A stretch of DNA of 16,768 nucleotides, taken from positions 1-16,768 of the forward strand of contig URVP01000020.1 of assembly GCA_900551345.1 (NCBI GenBank), in the 5' to 3' direction. Positions 8,393 to 15,260 of this stretch are shown piece after piece. Under the pieces are notes generated by a model, which was not told the origin of the DNA, made no database searches, and saw nothing but the letters and a program-made list of their open reading frames with translations. The position numbers were made by a program, and so were the translations under genes. This DNA is from an uncultured Eubacteriales bacterium. Its GTDB lineage: Bacteria; Bacillota; Clostridia; Monoglobales; UMGS1388. Within the stretch, counting starts at the first letter, position 1, and each line of letters starts with the position of its first letter.

Positions 8393-8409
8393 TTTGACTT
8401 TCTTTGACC
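8393..8409 (-). promoter_or_regulatory. CtsR operator, proximal box
   Basis: On the minus strand this reads GGTCAAA-GAA-AGTCAAA, an exact match to the CtsR heptad consensus RGTCAAA-NAN-RGTCAAA. It lies just after the predicted transcription start (about 8413), where a bound repressor would block initiation. A further half-site (8387-8393) abuts it. Confidence 0.92.
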
Positions 8410-8419
8410 TTTCGAGTAT

Positions 8420-8447
8420 ATTATATCACCTTTTTTTGGTTTGTCAA
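8420..8447 (-). promoter_or_regulatory. sigma-A promoter of the ctsR operon
   Basis: TTGACA (8447 to 8442), 16-nt spacer, TATAAT (8425 to 8420) on the minus strand, giving a start near 8413 and a leader of about 84 nt to ctsR. A-runs lie upstream of the -35. The two CtsR boxes flank this promoter on both sides. Confidence 0.85.
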
Positions 8448-8476
8448 TAGTTTTTTGAAAATTTTTTAAAAATTTT

Positions 8477-8493
8477 TTTGACTTTTTTTGACC
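8477..8493 (-). promoter_or_regulatory. CtsR operator, distal box
   Basis: Minus strand GGTCAAA-AAA-AGTCAAA, also a perfect match to the CtsR consensus. It is centred 84 bp (eight helical turns) from the proximal box, upstream of the -35 element. The spacing would allow cooperative binding or looping across the promoter. Confidence 0.88.
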
Positions 8494-8794
8494 ATTGTGA
8501 AAAAGCCTTATATTATGCGGTTTTTAGCGGTATATTTCGCTTCGATTTATCGGCAAATTTCTCCTTTTGATGCTTTCTTCGCTTTTGTTCGGTTAAACAA
8601 AATTTAAAACGCATAGATGATATTTTGTTTATGTTTGGTGAACGGAAACTTTTAATAACAGTTTTCTGACCTTTGTTTTAGCAAATAAAGGTCAAGCTAA
8701 TCAAAAATATAATTTTTACTATTGCATACCCCGGCACAAGCATATTCACAAAAAGTTTATCTGATATTCCGGGAAAAATAGTTAAATAGATATA
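8494..8794. other. Intergenic stretch between the ctsR operon and the marR cassette
   Basis: About 300 nt of AT-rich DNA between divergent transcription units with no credible ORF or RNA gene. The only structure I see is an inverted repeat at 8668-8693 (GACCTTTGTTT paired with AAATAAAGGTC, one wobble, short loop). It lacks a T-run on the plus strand, so a terminator role is doubtful. It may mark the left boundary of the drug-efflux cassette. Confidence 0.5.
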
Positions 8795-8823
8795 TTGACA
8801 ATCTCGCCATTATGCGATAAAAT
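8795..8823 (+). promoter_or_regulatory. sigma-A promoter of marR-ABC operon
   Basis: Perfect TTGACA (8795-8800), 17-nt spacer, TAAAAT (8818-8823). The predicted start near 8830 falls right at the left edge of the dyad operator at 8835-8869. It lacks the A-tract upstream sequence shared by the rpoB and ctsR promoters. Confidence 0.75.
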
Positions 8824-8834
8824 TTGTTTGTTTC

Positions 8835-8869
8835 CGAACAATAATTGTTCGCTTTCGAACAATTATTGT
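8835..8869. promoter_or_regulatory. Dyad operator for the MarR repressor (nested inverted repeats)
   Basis: 8835-8851 (CGAACAATAATTGTTCG) is a 17-bp palindrome of 8-bp arms with a 1-nt centre, the typical shape of a MarR-family site. A second copy of the half sequence (8856-8869, CGAACAATTATTGT) follows. Together 8838-8851 and 8856-8869 form a perfect 14-bp inverted repeat around CTTT. The element starts about 12 nt after the -10, so a bound dimer would block initiation or clearance. An RNA hairpin in the leader is an alternative reading. Confidence 0.8.
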
Positions 8870-8912
8870 AATGTATTATCTGCCTTAAAGCAGAGAAACA
8901 GGAGGAATTATA

Positions 8913-9338
8913 ATGGAAAAAGACTGCGGTCTGTATATTAACATTTTGTCTCACAAGTTAAAGAAACGCATGAACGCCAACATGCAAAGCCTGGGACTGA
9001 CGGGGTTACAGTGCCGTGTGATGCACTATATTCTCGTCAAATACGCAGATGGACCTATATACCAGCGTGATGTGGAGAATAAATTCAGTTTGAGCCGCTC
9101 CACAGCTACCGGCATTTTGCAGTTGATGGAAAAGAACGGTCTGATTCTAAAAAAGAGCGTAACCAGTGATGGCAGATTAAAAAGTTTGATTCCTACGAAA
9201 AAAGCCGCACATTTAGATGAACAAATCGGCGAATCTCTGCGGCAAACTGAACAGCTCCTCACTCGCGGACTGTCAAATAAACAGCTGTCAATGTTTTTGG
9301 AAACTGTCTCTCATATGTCCGCCAACCTGGATGAATAA
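8913..9338 (+). CDS. MarR-family transcriptional regulator
   Basis: MarR proteins are small dimeric winged-helix regulators, often repressing a linked efflux system and released by a ligand. The 141-aa size is typical. The fold can be followed: N-terminal dimer helix (HKLKKRMNANM), GLTGLQCRVMHYIL, the recognition region VENKFSLSRSTATGILQLME (about 51-70), and the wing with the conserved DGR triplet (TSDGRLKSLIPT). The start ATG is fixed by AGGAGG (8900-8905) 7 nt upstream. The dyad operator in its own leader and the two ABC genes 94 nt downstream suggest it represses itself and the exporter. The inducing ligand cannot be predicted. Confidence 0.93.
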   Translation: MEKDCGLYINILSHKLKKRMNANMQSLGLTGLQCRVMHYILVKYADGPIYQRDVENKFSLSRSTATGILQLMEKNGLILKKSVTSDGRLKSLIPTKKAAHLDEQIGESLRQTEQLLTRGLSNKQLSMFLETVSHMSANLDE

Positions 9339-9376
9339 CAGTCATTAAACCCAAACATTTTTACAATCATTATTGC

Positions 9377-9407
9377 GATACAACCCGTATTATGCATTGG
9401 GTGTATC
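9377..9407. repeat. Imperfect inverted repeat between marR and the first ABC gene
   Basis: GATACAACCC (9377-9386) pairs with GGGTGTATC (9399-9407) with one bulged A, around an ATGCAT-containing loop. It ends 8 nt before the ABC gene's ribosome binding site (AAAGGAGG, 9415-9422). It could be a leader hairpin that tunes translation, or a second operator. It is unlike the marR dyad in sequence. Confidence 0.45.
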
Positions 9408-9432
9408 ATATTTTAAAGGAGGATTGTCTCAT

Positions 9433-11181
9433 ATGATAAAAACTCTTGCCCGCAGTATTCGCGAGTATAAAAAGATTTCTATTTTAACACCGGTTTTAGT
9501 CACCGTTGAAGTTGTTTTAGAATGTATCATTCCATTTATTATTGCCAATCTGGTAAACCAGATGCAAGCCGGATGCGGTATGGATGTTATCGTTAAGTAT
9601 GGTATCCAGCTGGTGGTCATGGCTGTTTTGTCTCTGATTTTCGGTGTTGCAGCCGGCAATACCTGCGCCACAGCTTCCACGGGTTTTGCACGCAATCTGC
9701 GTAAGGATATGTTCTATCGCATTCAGGATTACTCTTTTGAAAACATCGACAAATTTTCAGTTTCCAGCTTGGTTACCCGTATGACAACCGATGTTGTGAA
9801 TGTGCAAATGTCTTTTATGATGATAATCCGTATAGCTATCCGCGGTCCGTTAATGCTGATTTTTTCATTCATCATGGGCTTTGCCATGGGGGGACGCTTA
9901 GCCATGATTTTCCTTATCACCATTCCTCTGCTGAGCATAGGTCTGGCATTGGTTATCCGTGCAGCTACGCCGATTTTCCGCCGGGTATTTCGCAAATACG
10001 ATGCACTGAATGATTCCGTACAGGAGAATGTGCAGGCTATGCGTGTAGTGAAAAGTTATGTGCGTGAAGAATACGAAAAAAAGAAATTTGCTGCGGCTGC
10101 TGAAGATGTTTCCAAAGACTTCACCCGTGCCGAACGCATTATGGCTCTCAATAATCCCATGATGCAGTTCTGTGTGTACGCCGGCATGGTATTCGTGATG
10201 TCTTTCGGATCTTACGCTGTTATCACCGGCCGCGGTATGGGAATCGCAGTAGGACAGATGTCCGCTATTCTTACTTACAGCTTCCAAATCCTTATGAGCC
10301 TTATGATGCTGTCCATGGTATTCGTAATAATTACCATGTCTATGGAATCTGCTGAGCGTATCGTTGAAGTGTTGACGGAAAAAAGCACCATGACAAGTCC
10401 TAAAAACGCTGTCACGGAGATTAAGGATGGCTCAATTGATTTCGAGAATGTCAGCTTCAAGTACTCCGCAAAGGCAGAGCGTATGGCGCTGGCAAATGTG
10501 GATTTACATATTAAATCCGGTGAATTTATCGGTATTCTGGGGGGTACCGGTGCATCCAAATCCACATTAGTACAATTGATCCCCCGCTTATATGATGTCA
10601 CCCAAGGATGCGTAAAAGTAGGCGGCATAGATGTACGCAAGTACGATTTGGAGCATCTTAGAAACAGTGTGGCTGTAGTTCTTCAGAAAAATGTTTTGTT
10701 CAGCGGAACTATCAAAGACAATCTTCGCTGGGGTAATCCTAACGCTACCGACGAAGAAATGCTGGAAGCCTGTCGGTTAGCCCAGGCTGATGAATTTATC
10801 CAGCAATTTCCTGACAAATATGACACATGGATTGAACAGGGTGGTGCCAATGTATCCGGCGGTCAGAAACAGCGTCTGTGTATCGCACGCGCACTCTTGA
10901 AAAAACCTAAGGTGCTGATCCTGGACGATTCTACCAGTGCTGTTGATACGCGCACCGATGCACTGATACGCCAAGGCTTCCGTGAATTTATTCCTGAAAC
11001 CACAAAGATTATTATAGCCCAGCGAGTGGCCTCCGTACAAGATGCTGATCGTATTATTGTAATGGATGGCGGACATATCAGCGCTATTGGAAGCCATGAT
11101 GAACTAATGAAAACCAACGACATCTATAGAGAGATCTATACTTCCCAGACAAAGGCAGGTGATCAAGATGGCGAAGAATAA
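9433..11181 (+). CDS. ABC exporter half-transporter, degenerate-site subunit
   Basis: One half of a heterodimeric multidrug-type ABC exporter (BmrCD/LmrCD/TM287-288 class): an N-terminal six-helix membrane domain (about residues 15-310) fused to an ATPase domain (about 335-575). Of 582 aa, the ATPase has a Walker A GGTGASKST (370-378) with Ser in place of the Gly before Lys376, a Q-loop LQKN (Q418), and a canonical signature VSGGQ (474-478). The Walker B region LILDDSTSAVD has Asp499 instead of the catalytic Glu, and the H-loop IIAQR has Gln530 instead of His. These changes mark the non-hydrolysing site of an asymmetric pair. The ATG at 9433 has AAAGGAGG 10 nt upstream; an upstream TTG at 9373 has no ribosome binding site and is rejected. 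It overlaps the next gene by 14 nt. The substrate is unknown. Confidence 0.94.
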   Translation: MIKTLARSIREYKKISILTPVLVTVEVVLECIIPFIIANLVNQMQAGCGMDVIVKYGIQLVVMAVLSLIFGVAAGNTCATASTGFARNLRKDMFYRIQDYSFENIDKFSVSSLVTRMTTDVVNVQMSFMMIIRIAIRGPLMLIFSFIMGFAMGGRLAMIFLITIPLLSIGLALVIRAATPIFRRVFRKYDALNDSVQENVQAMRVVKSYVREEYEKKKFAAAAEDVSKDFTRAERIMALNNPMMQFCVYAGMVFVMSFGSYAVITGRGMGIAVGQMSAILTYSFQILMSLMMLSMVFVIITMSMESAERIVEVLTEKSTMTSPKNAVTEIKDGSIDFENVSFKYSAKAERMALANVDLHIKSGEFIGILGGTGASKSTLVQLIPRLYDVTQGCVKVGGIDVRKYDLEHLRNSVAVVLQKNVLFSGTIKDNLRWGNPNATDEEMLEACRLAQADEFIQQFPDKYDTWIEQGGANVSGGQKQRLCIARALLKKPKVLILDDSTSAVDTRTDALIRQGFREFIPETTKIIIAQRVASVQDADRIIVMDGGHISAIGSHDELMKTNDIYREIYTSQTKAGDQDGEE

Positions 11182-13099
11182 AACCAACACCCCTCCTAAT
11201 ACAACAGCTCGGGGACAGCGTGCGCCAAAGGGAGTGCTGCGCCGGTTGCTGCGCACTTTGTTTGAATTCTATCCGGTACTGCTGCCTGTCACACTTATTT
11301 GTATCCTAATAAACGCCCTTGTTAGTTCCGCACCGTCGGTGTTTATGCAAAATATTATTGCTATCGTTGACGAAACATACAAAAGCGGAGACTGGGCGTC
11401 TGTATCCGGACGCATTTTAACATATGTAGCAATTCTGGTTGTAATGTATGTGATCAGCCTTATTGCCGGTGCATTCTATACCCAGATGATGGCAATCATT
11501 ACCCAGGGTTCTTTGAAAAAAATGCGTGAGAAAATGTTCAGCTATATGCAAGATCTTCCCATTAAGTACTTTGATACCAATGGTCACGGAGATATTATGA
11601 GCTATTACACCAACGATGTCGACACCCTGCGCCAGCTCATCAGCCAGAGCTTGCCCCAGATACTGATCTCTGCTGTTACACTGATTGCTGTGTTTGCTAT
11701 CATGATGTACTACAGTGCAATTTTGGGACTGATCGTAGTAGTTGGCGTAATATGCATGGTGTTTTCAGCACGAGTTATTACCAACCGTTCTTCTAAATAC
11801 TTCCTGCGACAGCAAGTTACGCTGGCTAAGGCTGAAGCTTTTATGGAAGAAATGATGACCGGTCAAAAAGTAATCAAAGTATTCTGCCATGAGGAAGAAG
11901 CAAAATCTGACTTTGACAAAGTAAACGGAGAAATCTTCTATAATGCCCGCAACGGTAACCGCTTTGCCAATATCCTGATGCCTCTGCTGAGCAACATCGG
12001 CAATGTAATGTATGTAGTGGTAGCTTTGGTAGGCGGTGCACTGCTGCTTACAGATGTACCAAATGTTAGTATATCCGGTATGGCTTTCAGTATCAGTATC
12101 GTAGTGCCGTTTTTAAATATGACAAAACAGTTTGCCGGTGCCATAGGTCAGGTGTCCAACCAGGTAAATATGGTAATTATGGGTCTTGCAGGCGCACACC
12201 GTATCTTTGCTCTGCTGGACGAGGAGCCTGAATCAGATGACGGATATGTCACTTTGGTAAATGCCAAGGAGAATGCAGACGGCAGCATCAGCGAGTGCGA
12301 GGAGCGGACAAATGTTTGGGCATGGAAGCATCAGCATCATGACGGCACGATTACCTACACCCGACTGCAGGGCGATGTGCGTTTCTATGATGTTAATTTT
12401 GGATATACTCCTGAAAAGACCGTTTTGCATAACATTTCACTATATGCTAAGCCCGGTCAAAAGGTAGCCTTCGTAGGCTCTACCGGTGCAGGAAAAACCA
12501 CTATTACAAACCTCATCAATCGTTTCTATGATATCAGCGACGGTAAAATCCGTTATGACGGCATAAATATCAATAAGATTAAGAAATCAGATTTGCGGCA
12601 TAGTTTAGGCATTGTATTACAGGATACGAACCTTTTCACAGGTACAGTAATGGAAAATATCCGCTATGGTAATTTAGATGCCCGGGACGAAGAGTGTATC
12701 GCCGCAGCGGAGCTCGCCGGTGCAGACGACTTTATTCGCCGTCTGCCGGATGGCTACAACACAATGCTGCACGGCAACGGCGCAAATCTGAGTCAGGGTC
12801 AGCGTCAGCTGCTTGCCATAGCCCGTGCCGCAGTAGCCGACCCGCCTGTAATGATAATGGACGAGGCGACCAGCTCAATCGATACGCGTACAGAGTCCAT
12901 TGTACAGCAAGGTATGGACGCACTGATGACCGGACGAACTGTATTCGTAATTGCACACCGTCTTTCCACTGTACGAAACTCTAATGTTATCATAGTGTTG
13001 GATCACGGACGAATTATCGAACGCGGTACTCACGAAGATCTACTTAAGCTGAAAGGAACCTATTATCAGCTTTACACCGGCGCGCTGGAACTGGATTAG
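11168..13099 (+). CDS. ABC exporter half-transporter, catalytic-site subunit
   Basis: Partner of the preceding gene: a membrane domain (about 30-345) and ATPase domain (about 400-643) in 643 aa. Walker A GSTGAGKTT (437-445) is canonical, Walker B MIMDEATSSID keeps the catalytic Glu566, and the H-loop VIAHR keeps His597. The signature is LSQGQ (541-545) instead of LSGGQ, which completes the degenerate site with the partner. The functional ATP site is thus this protein's Walker A/B plus the partner's VSGGQ. An insertion of about 45 residues (355-402, containing WAWKHQHHDGT) joins the membrane and ATPase domains. The ATG at 11168 is preferred: AGGTGA lies 5 nt upstream, inside the end of the partner gene, so translation is coupled. 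A GTG at 11159 is less likely. Confidence 0.94.
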   Translation: MAKNKTNTPPNTTARGQRAPKGVLRRLLRTLFEFYPVLLPVTLICILINALVSSAPSVFMQNIIAIVDETYKSGDWASVSGRILTYVAILVVMYVISLIAGAFYTQMMAIITQGSLKKMREKMFSYMQDLPIKYFDTNGHGDIMSYYTNDVDTLRQLISQSLPQILISAVTLIAVFAIMMYYSAILGLIVVVGVICMVFSARVITNRSSKYFLRQQVTLAKAEAFMEEMMTGQKVIKVFCHEEEAKSDFDKVNGEIFYNARNGNRFANILMPLLSNIGNVMYVVVALVGGALLLTDVPNVSISGMAFSISIVVPFLNMTKQFAGAIGQVSNQVNMVIMGLAGAHRIFALLDEEPESDDGYVTLVNAKENADGSISECEERTNVWAWKHQHHDGTITYTRLQGDVRFYDVNFGYTPEKTVLHNISLYAKPGQKVAFVGSTGAGKTTITNLINRFYDISDGKIRYDGININKIKKSDLRHSLGIVLQDTNLFTGTVMENIRYGNLDARDEECIAAAELAGADDFIRRLPDGYNTMLHGNGANLSQGQRQLLAIARAAVADPPVMIMDEATSSIDTRTESIVQQGMDALMTGRTVFVIAHRLSTVRNSNVIIVLDHGRIIERGTHEDLLKLKGTYYQLYTGALELD

Positions 13100-13130
13100 T
13101 CAGCGGCGCACAAATACAGCATACAAAAGC

Positions 13131-13180
13131 ACCCCGTACCCGGTTCTCCTATATTCAGAGCGGCTGAGTACGGGGTTTTC
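13131..13180 (+). terminator. Rho-independent terminator of the marR-ABC operon
   Basis: CCCCGTAC (13132-13139) pairs with GTACGGGG (13168-13175), with additional inner pairing CCG/CGG and CTC/GAG, followed by TTTTC. It lies about 30 nt after the second ABC stop codon and marks the right end of the cassette. Confidence 0.85.
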
Positions 13181-13321
13181 ATGTAATACAAATAGTATTT
13201 TTCCACTTAAAATATTTTTTCAGACAATCTAATTATTCAACAGACATAGGCCTTTTCAAATGCTGATTTCATGCCATTTTCAGCTATTTTCTCTATTGTA
13301 TCTCTATTAACAAATAACCGT

Positions 13322-13630
13322 TTATTGTTTCATTATAAGTTTTATGTAATATATCATGTATTCAACATTTAGTAATAAAATAATTATATCGCCAAAATAC
13401 AGATGTCTTTTTGATTTAAAAAGAATCATTAAAATAGCACAAAAAGCAACGCATGACACCAACCCAGATATAATCATATATTCCGGTCTGAAAACATAGA
13501 AAACATATATTAGATTACCTAATTCGCTTGTCATATATCTGCCAAATGTCATATAAACTATCTGATATAATATGTTCAGCAATGTAAGAATGTATATTAT
13601 AATTCTATTTATTTTTATTCTCTCTATCAA
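13322..13630 (-). CDS. Small hypothetical integral membrane protein
   Basis: I do not recognise this 102-aa protein. It is very hydrophobic, with likely membrane helices at about residues 9-29, 51-71 and 79-99, and short basic loops (FKSKRH, 71-76). No catalytic motif is visible. The start appears to be TTG at 13630, with GGAG about 10 nt upstream. It is the last gene of the minus-strand accessory run and is separated from the RDD gene by a terminator, so it probably has its own promoter. The setting downstream of an RHS toxin locus makes an immunity or accessory role possible, but that is inference only. Confidence 0.65.
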   Translation of the reverse strand: MIERIKINRIIIYILTLLNILYQIVYMTFGRYMTSELGNLIYVFYVFRPEYMIISGLVSCVAFCAILMILFKSKRHLYFGDIIILLLNVEYMIYYIKLIMKQ

Positions 13631-13734
13631 AATTTATCAGCTCCGTTTTTTGGCCTTTATATTGCCGGTTGTGTAACAACTATTCCATATAAATCACGCT
13701 ATCAAAACACCCTCTGTCACTTTGCCCCGTATGC

Positions 13735-13762
13735 AAAAAATATAACAGCAAGCGTTGTTATA
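13735..13762 (-). terminator. Rho-independent terminator after the RDD gene
   Basis: On the minus strand TATAACA (13762-13756) pairs with TGTTATA (13747-13741), plus one C-G and one G-T pair inside, followed by six T (13740-13735). It lies about 75 nt past the RDD stop and closes that transcript. Confidence 0.7.
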
Positions 13763-13837
13763 CTGTATCTGAAATAAGAAATTTGAGAATACGGTGCTTG
13801 TGTTTTTCGTTATACTCTAACTATCGCATTGAAAACT

Positions 13838-14227
13838 TTATATCTCAACAACCTTTGTTTTCGCTATGACATCTCCGATCCGGCGTTTATTGCACAGCAA
13901 CAAAATAAACTCTGCCGGCCATATAAAAACAGTAATGTTCCTAACCAGCAGCTGCCACACATGTGTTCTTTCCCCACTTATGCTGACTGCTTTTATTTTC
14001 ATTAACCGCTTACCCAAACTTTGACCTTTTACACAGTCTTTACTGATATAAAGTATAGCTATAAGTAAAAGGGAGATGCCGTATATAATATAATATTTGG
14101 CGTCAAGCATTACATCAGCATCTGAAAAATAATCATCATATATAGGAATAATATTTACCGTCATAAAAATAATCATAAATACCGCCGTATCGATTATAAA
14201 AGCCAATATTCTTTTATTAGTAATCAT
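13838..14227 (-). CDS. RDD family membrane protein
   Basis: RDD proteins are small multi-helix membrane proteins of mostly unknown role; some are implicated in ion transport. This 129-aa copy has the family pattern: KRILAFIID near the start (R6, D13), the central D64 followed by KGQSLGKRLMKI (67-78), RN (96-97) and the C-terminal RRIGDVIAKTKVV (115-127). Three membrane helices are likely (about 7-27, 47-62, 95-112). I use ATG 14227, 7 nt after a GGAGG (with a longer GGAGGGG run); a TTG one codon upstream is too close to the Shine-Dalgarno. It is 39 nt downstream of the 180-aa gene and so probably co-transcribed. A function in toxin immunity is only suggested by position. Confidence 0.85.
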   Translation of the reverse strand: MITNKRILAFIIDTAVFMIIFMTVNIIPIYDDYFSDADVMLDAKYYIIYGISLLLIAILYISKDCVKGQSLGKRLMKIKAVSISGERTHVWQLLVRNITVFIWPAEFILLLCNKRRIGDVIAKTKVVEI

Positions 14228-14266
14228 CAAATCCCCTCCAATTAGTTCGCTTATGTTAATAAATAT

Positions 14267-14809
14267 TTACTTTTTCAATTCAGTAAAGATTTGCCGATCT
14301 TCCTGCGAAAATTCACTAAATGATTTCAGATATTTTATATGCTTGTTTTCAACATGTTGATCATTTTTGAGGGTATTTTCTTCTCCGTCAACAATATCGG
14401 TGTCAACAGAAGAATTAACGGAACCGGTTATATATACTTTACATAGATTGTCTTCATCTATTACTGAACATCCCTCTTCTGAAACTACATACAATTTATC
14501 ATCATGTATCCTATGACTGATTACATTTCGCAGTATGTTATTATATACTCCGCTGGAATATAAAGAAAGATAATCACCGTCATAATAATGACCTATATCA
14601 AATATGTCATTCCAGATCAATATTGTGTCCTTTCCTCGTACGATCTCACCGTTATTTATTTTTTGTGCTCTTTCTTGCTCTTCTTTGTCAAGTTGCTCCC
14701 CAACAATATTCCAGAAGAAATTGCTTCCTGCGTCAAGCACAGTCTTAAAATTAAGCACTAAAATCAAGAACAAAATAATAATGGTTATTATAATAATATA
14801 CTTTTTCAT
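14267..14809 (-). CDS. Membrane-anchored hypothetical protein in RHS locus (possible immunity protein)
   Basis: Unrecognised 180-aa protein. One N-terminal helix (about 4-20) anchors it, and the remainder is probably outside the membrane and soluble. The middle (about 65-127) is aromatic and beta-rich (IWNDIFDIGHYYDGDYLSLY, LYVVSEEGCSVIDEDNLCKVYI segments). The C-terminal 35 residues are charged and end FSQEDRQIFTELKK. I start at ATG 14809 (MKKYIIII), with a weak GGTGA 5 nt upstream; a TTG at 14830 has no ribosome binding site. Its last codons are homologous, in frame, to the tail of the decayed RHS fragment at 15261-15557. This ties the gene to the RHS tip/immunity repertoire. Confidence in the gene is good; the function is inference. 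Confidence 0.75.
   Translation of the reverse strand: MKKYIIIITIIILFLILVLNFKTVLDAGSNFFWNIVGEQLDKEEQERAQKINNGEIVRGKDTILIWNDIFDIGHYYDGDYLSLYSSGVYNNILRNVISHRIHDDKLYVVSEEGCSVIDEDNLCKVYITGSVNSSVDTDIVDGEENTLKNDQHVENKHIKYLKSFSEFSQEDRQIFTELKK
14284..14316 (-). repeat. Diverged copy of sequence also present at 15254-15286
   Basis: The 33-bp stretch beginning TAAAGATTT matches 15254-15286 at about 28 positions with no gaps. In both copies the minus strand encodes an EDR-IF segment in the same frame: EDRQIFTEL here and EDR-stop-IFNDL there. It indicates that the RHS remnant's tail descends from a relative of this gene. Confidence 0.65.
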
Positions 14810-14897
14810 CGAAATCACCCGGTAGTGCAAAAATCAATCGTTATACCATATGGATTTATTGATTCCCATCATTGCTGGATAACAGCATTAAAGACAA

Positions 14898-15212
14898 TTA
14901 CATCATACTCGTTATAAAAAGAAACAAAAGGACACATACAATCACATTAAAGCATACAGCCAAAACTGTTTTTAGAAAATTATACTTTTTAACAATTCCC
15001 ATAACAACCGCTATGACAGCACAAATACCTACATAAATAATCCAGTAATTGAAATAAATTGGGGTTCCCTGTTTGAATTGTATACTGATTATTTCATTTA
15101 ACTTATCCTTAAAAGGGCTGTCTCCAATTGCATGAGAAAGCTCTATGATTGCCATGTTAAAAATTGCGAGTGCCGGAATAACAAAAGGCAGCTTTCTTAG
15201 AATAAACAACAT
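14898..15212 (-). CDS. Small hypothetical integral membrane protein
   Basis: 104-aa hydrophobic protein that I do not recognise. Likely helices lie at about residues 6-25, 57-75 and 81-103, with a polar loop (about 26-55) between the first two. I place the start at ATG 15212 because GAGGAGG (15218-15224) is 5 nt upstream. A start six codons earlier (ATG 15230, preceded by GAAAGG) is also possible and would give 110 aa. It begins about 50 nt after the end of the RHS remnant and lies 88 nt before the 180-aa gene, all in one direction. A membrane-embedded immunity protein for a lost RHS tip is plausible but unproven. Confidence 0.7.
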   Translation of the reverse strand: MLFILRKLPFVIPALAIFNMAIIELSHAIGDSPFKDKLNEIISIQFKQGTPIYFNYWIIYVGICAVIAVVMGIVKKYNFLKTVLAVCFNVIVCVLLFLFITSMM

Positions 15213-15260
15213 CTTAACCTCCTCAGCCATATTGACCTTTCTTTATAAATCATTAAAGAT

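Noticed and set aside
9373..9432. TTG start adding 20 residues to the first ABC subunit
   Set aside because: No ribosome binding site there, the added sequence overlaps the inverted repeat, and AAAGGAGG sits properly before ATG 9433.
10540..10570. Walker A Gly-to-Ser change as a sign of a dead or mis-sequenced ABC gene
   Set aside because: The frame is intact, the partner keeps a full catalytic site, and similar GxTGxSKS sequences are, to my recollection, common in this Firmicutes subfamily, so it is a family trait.
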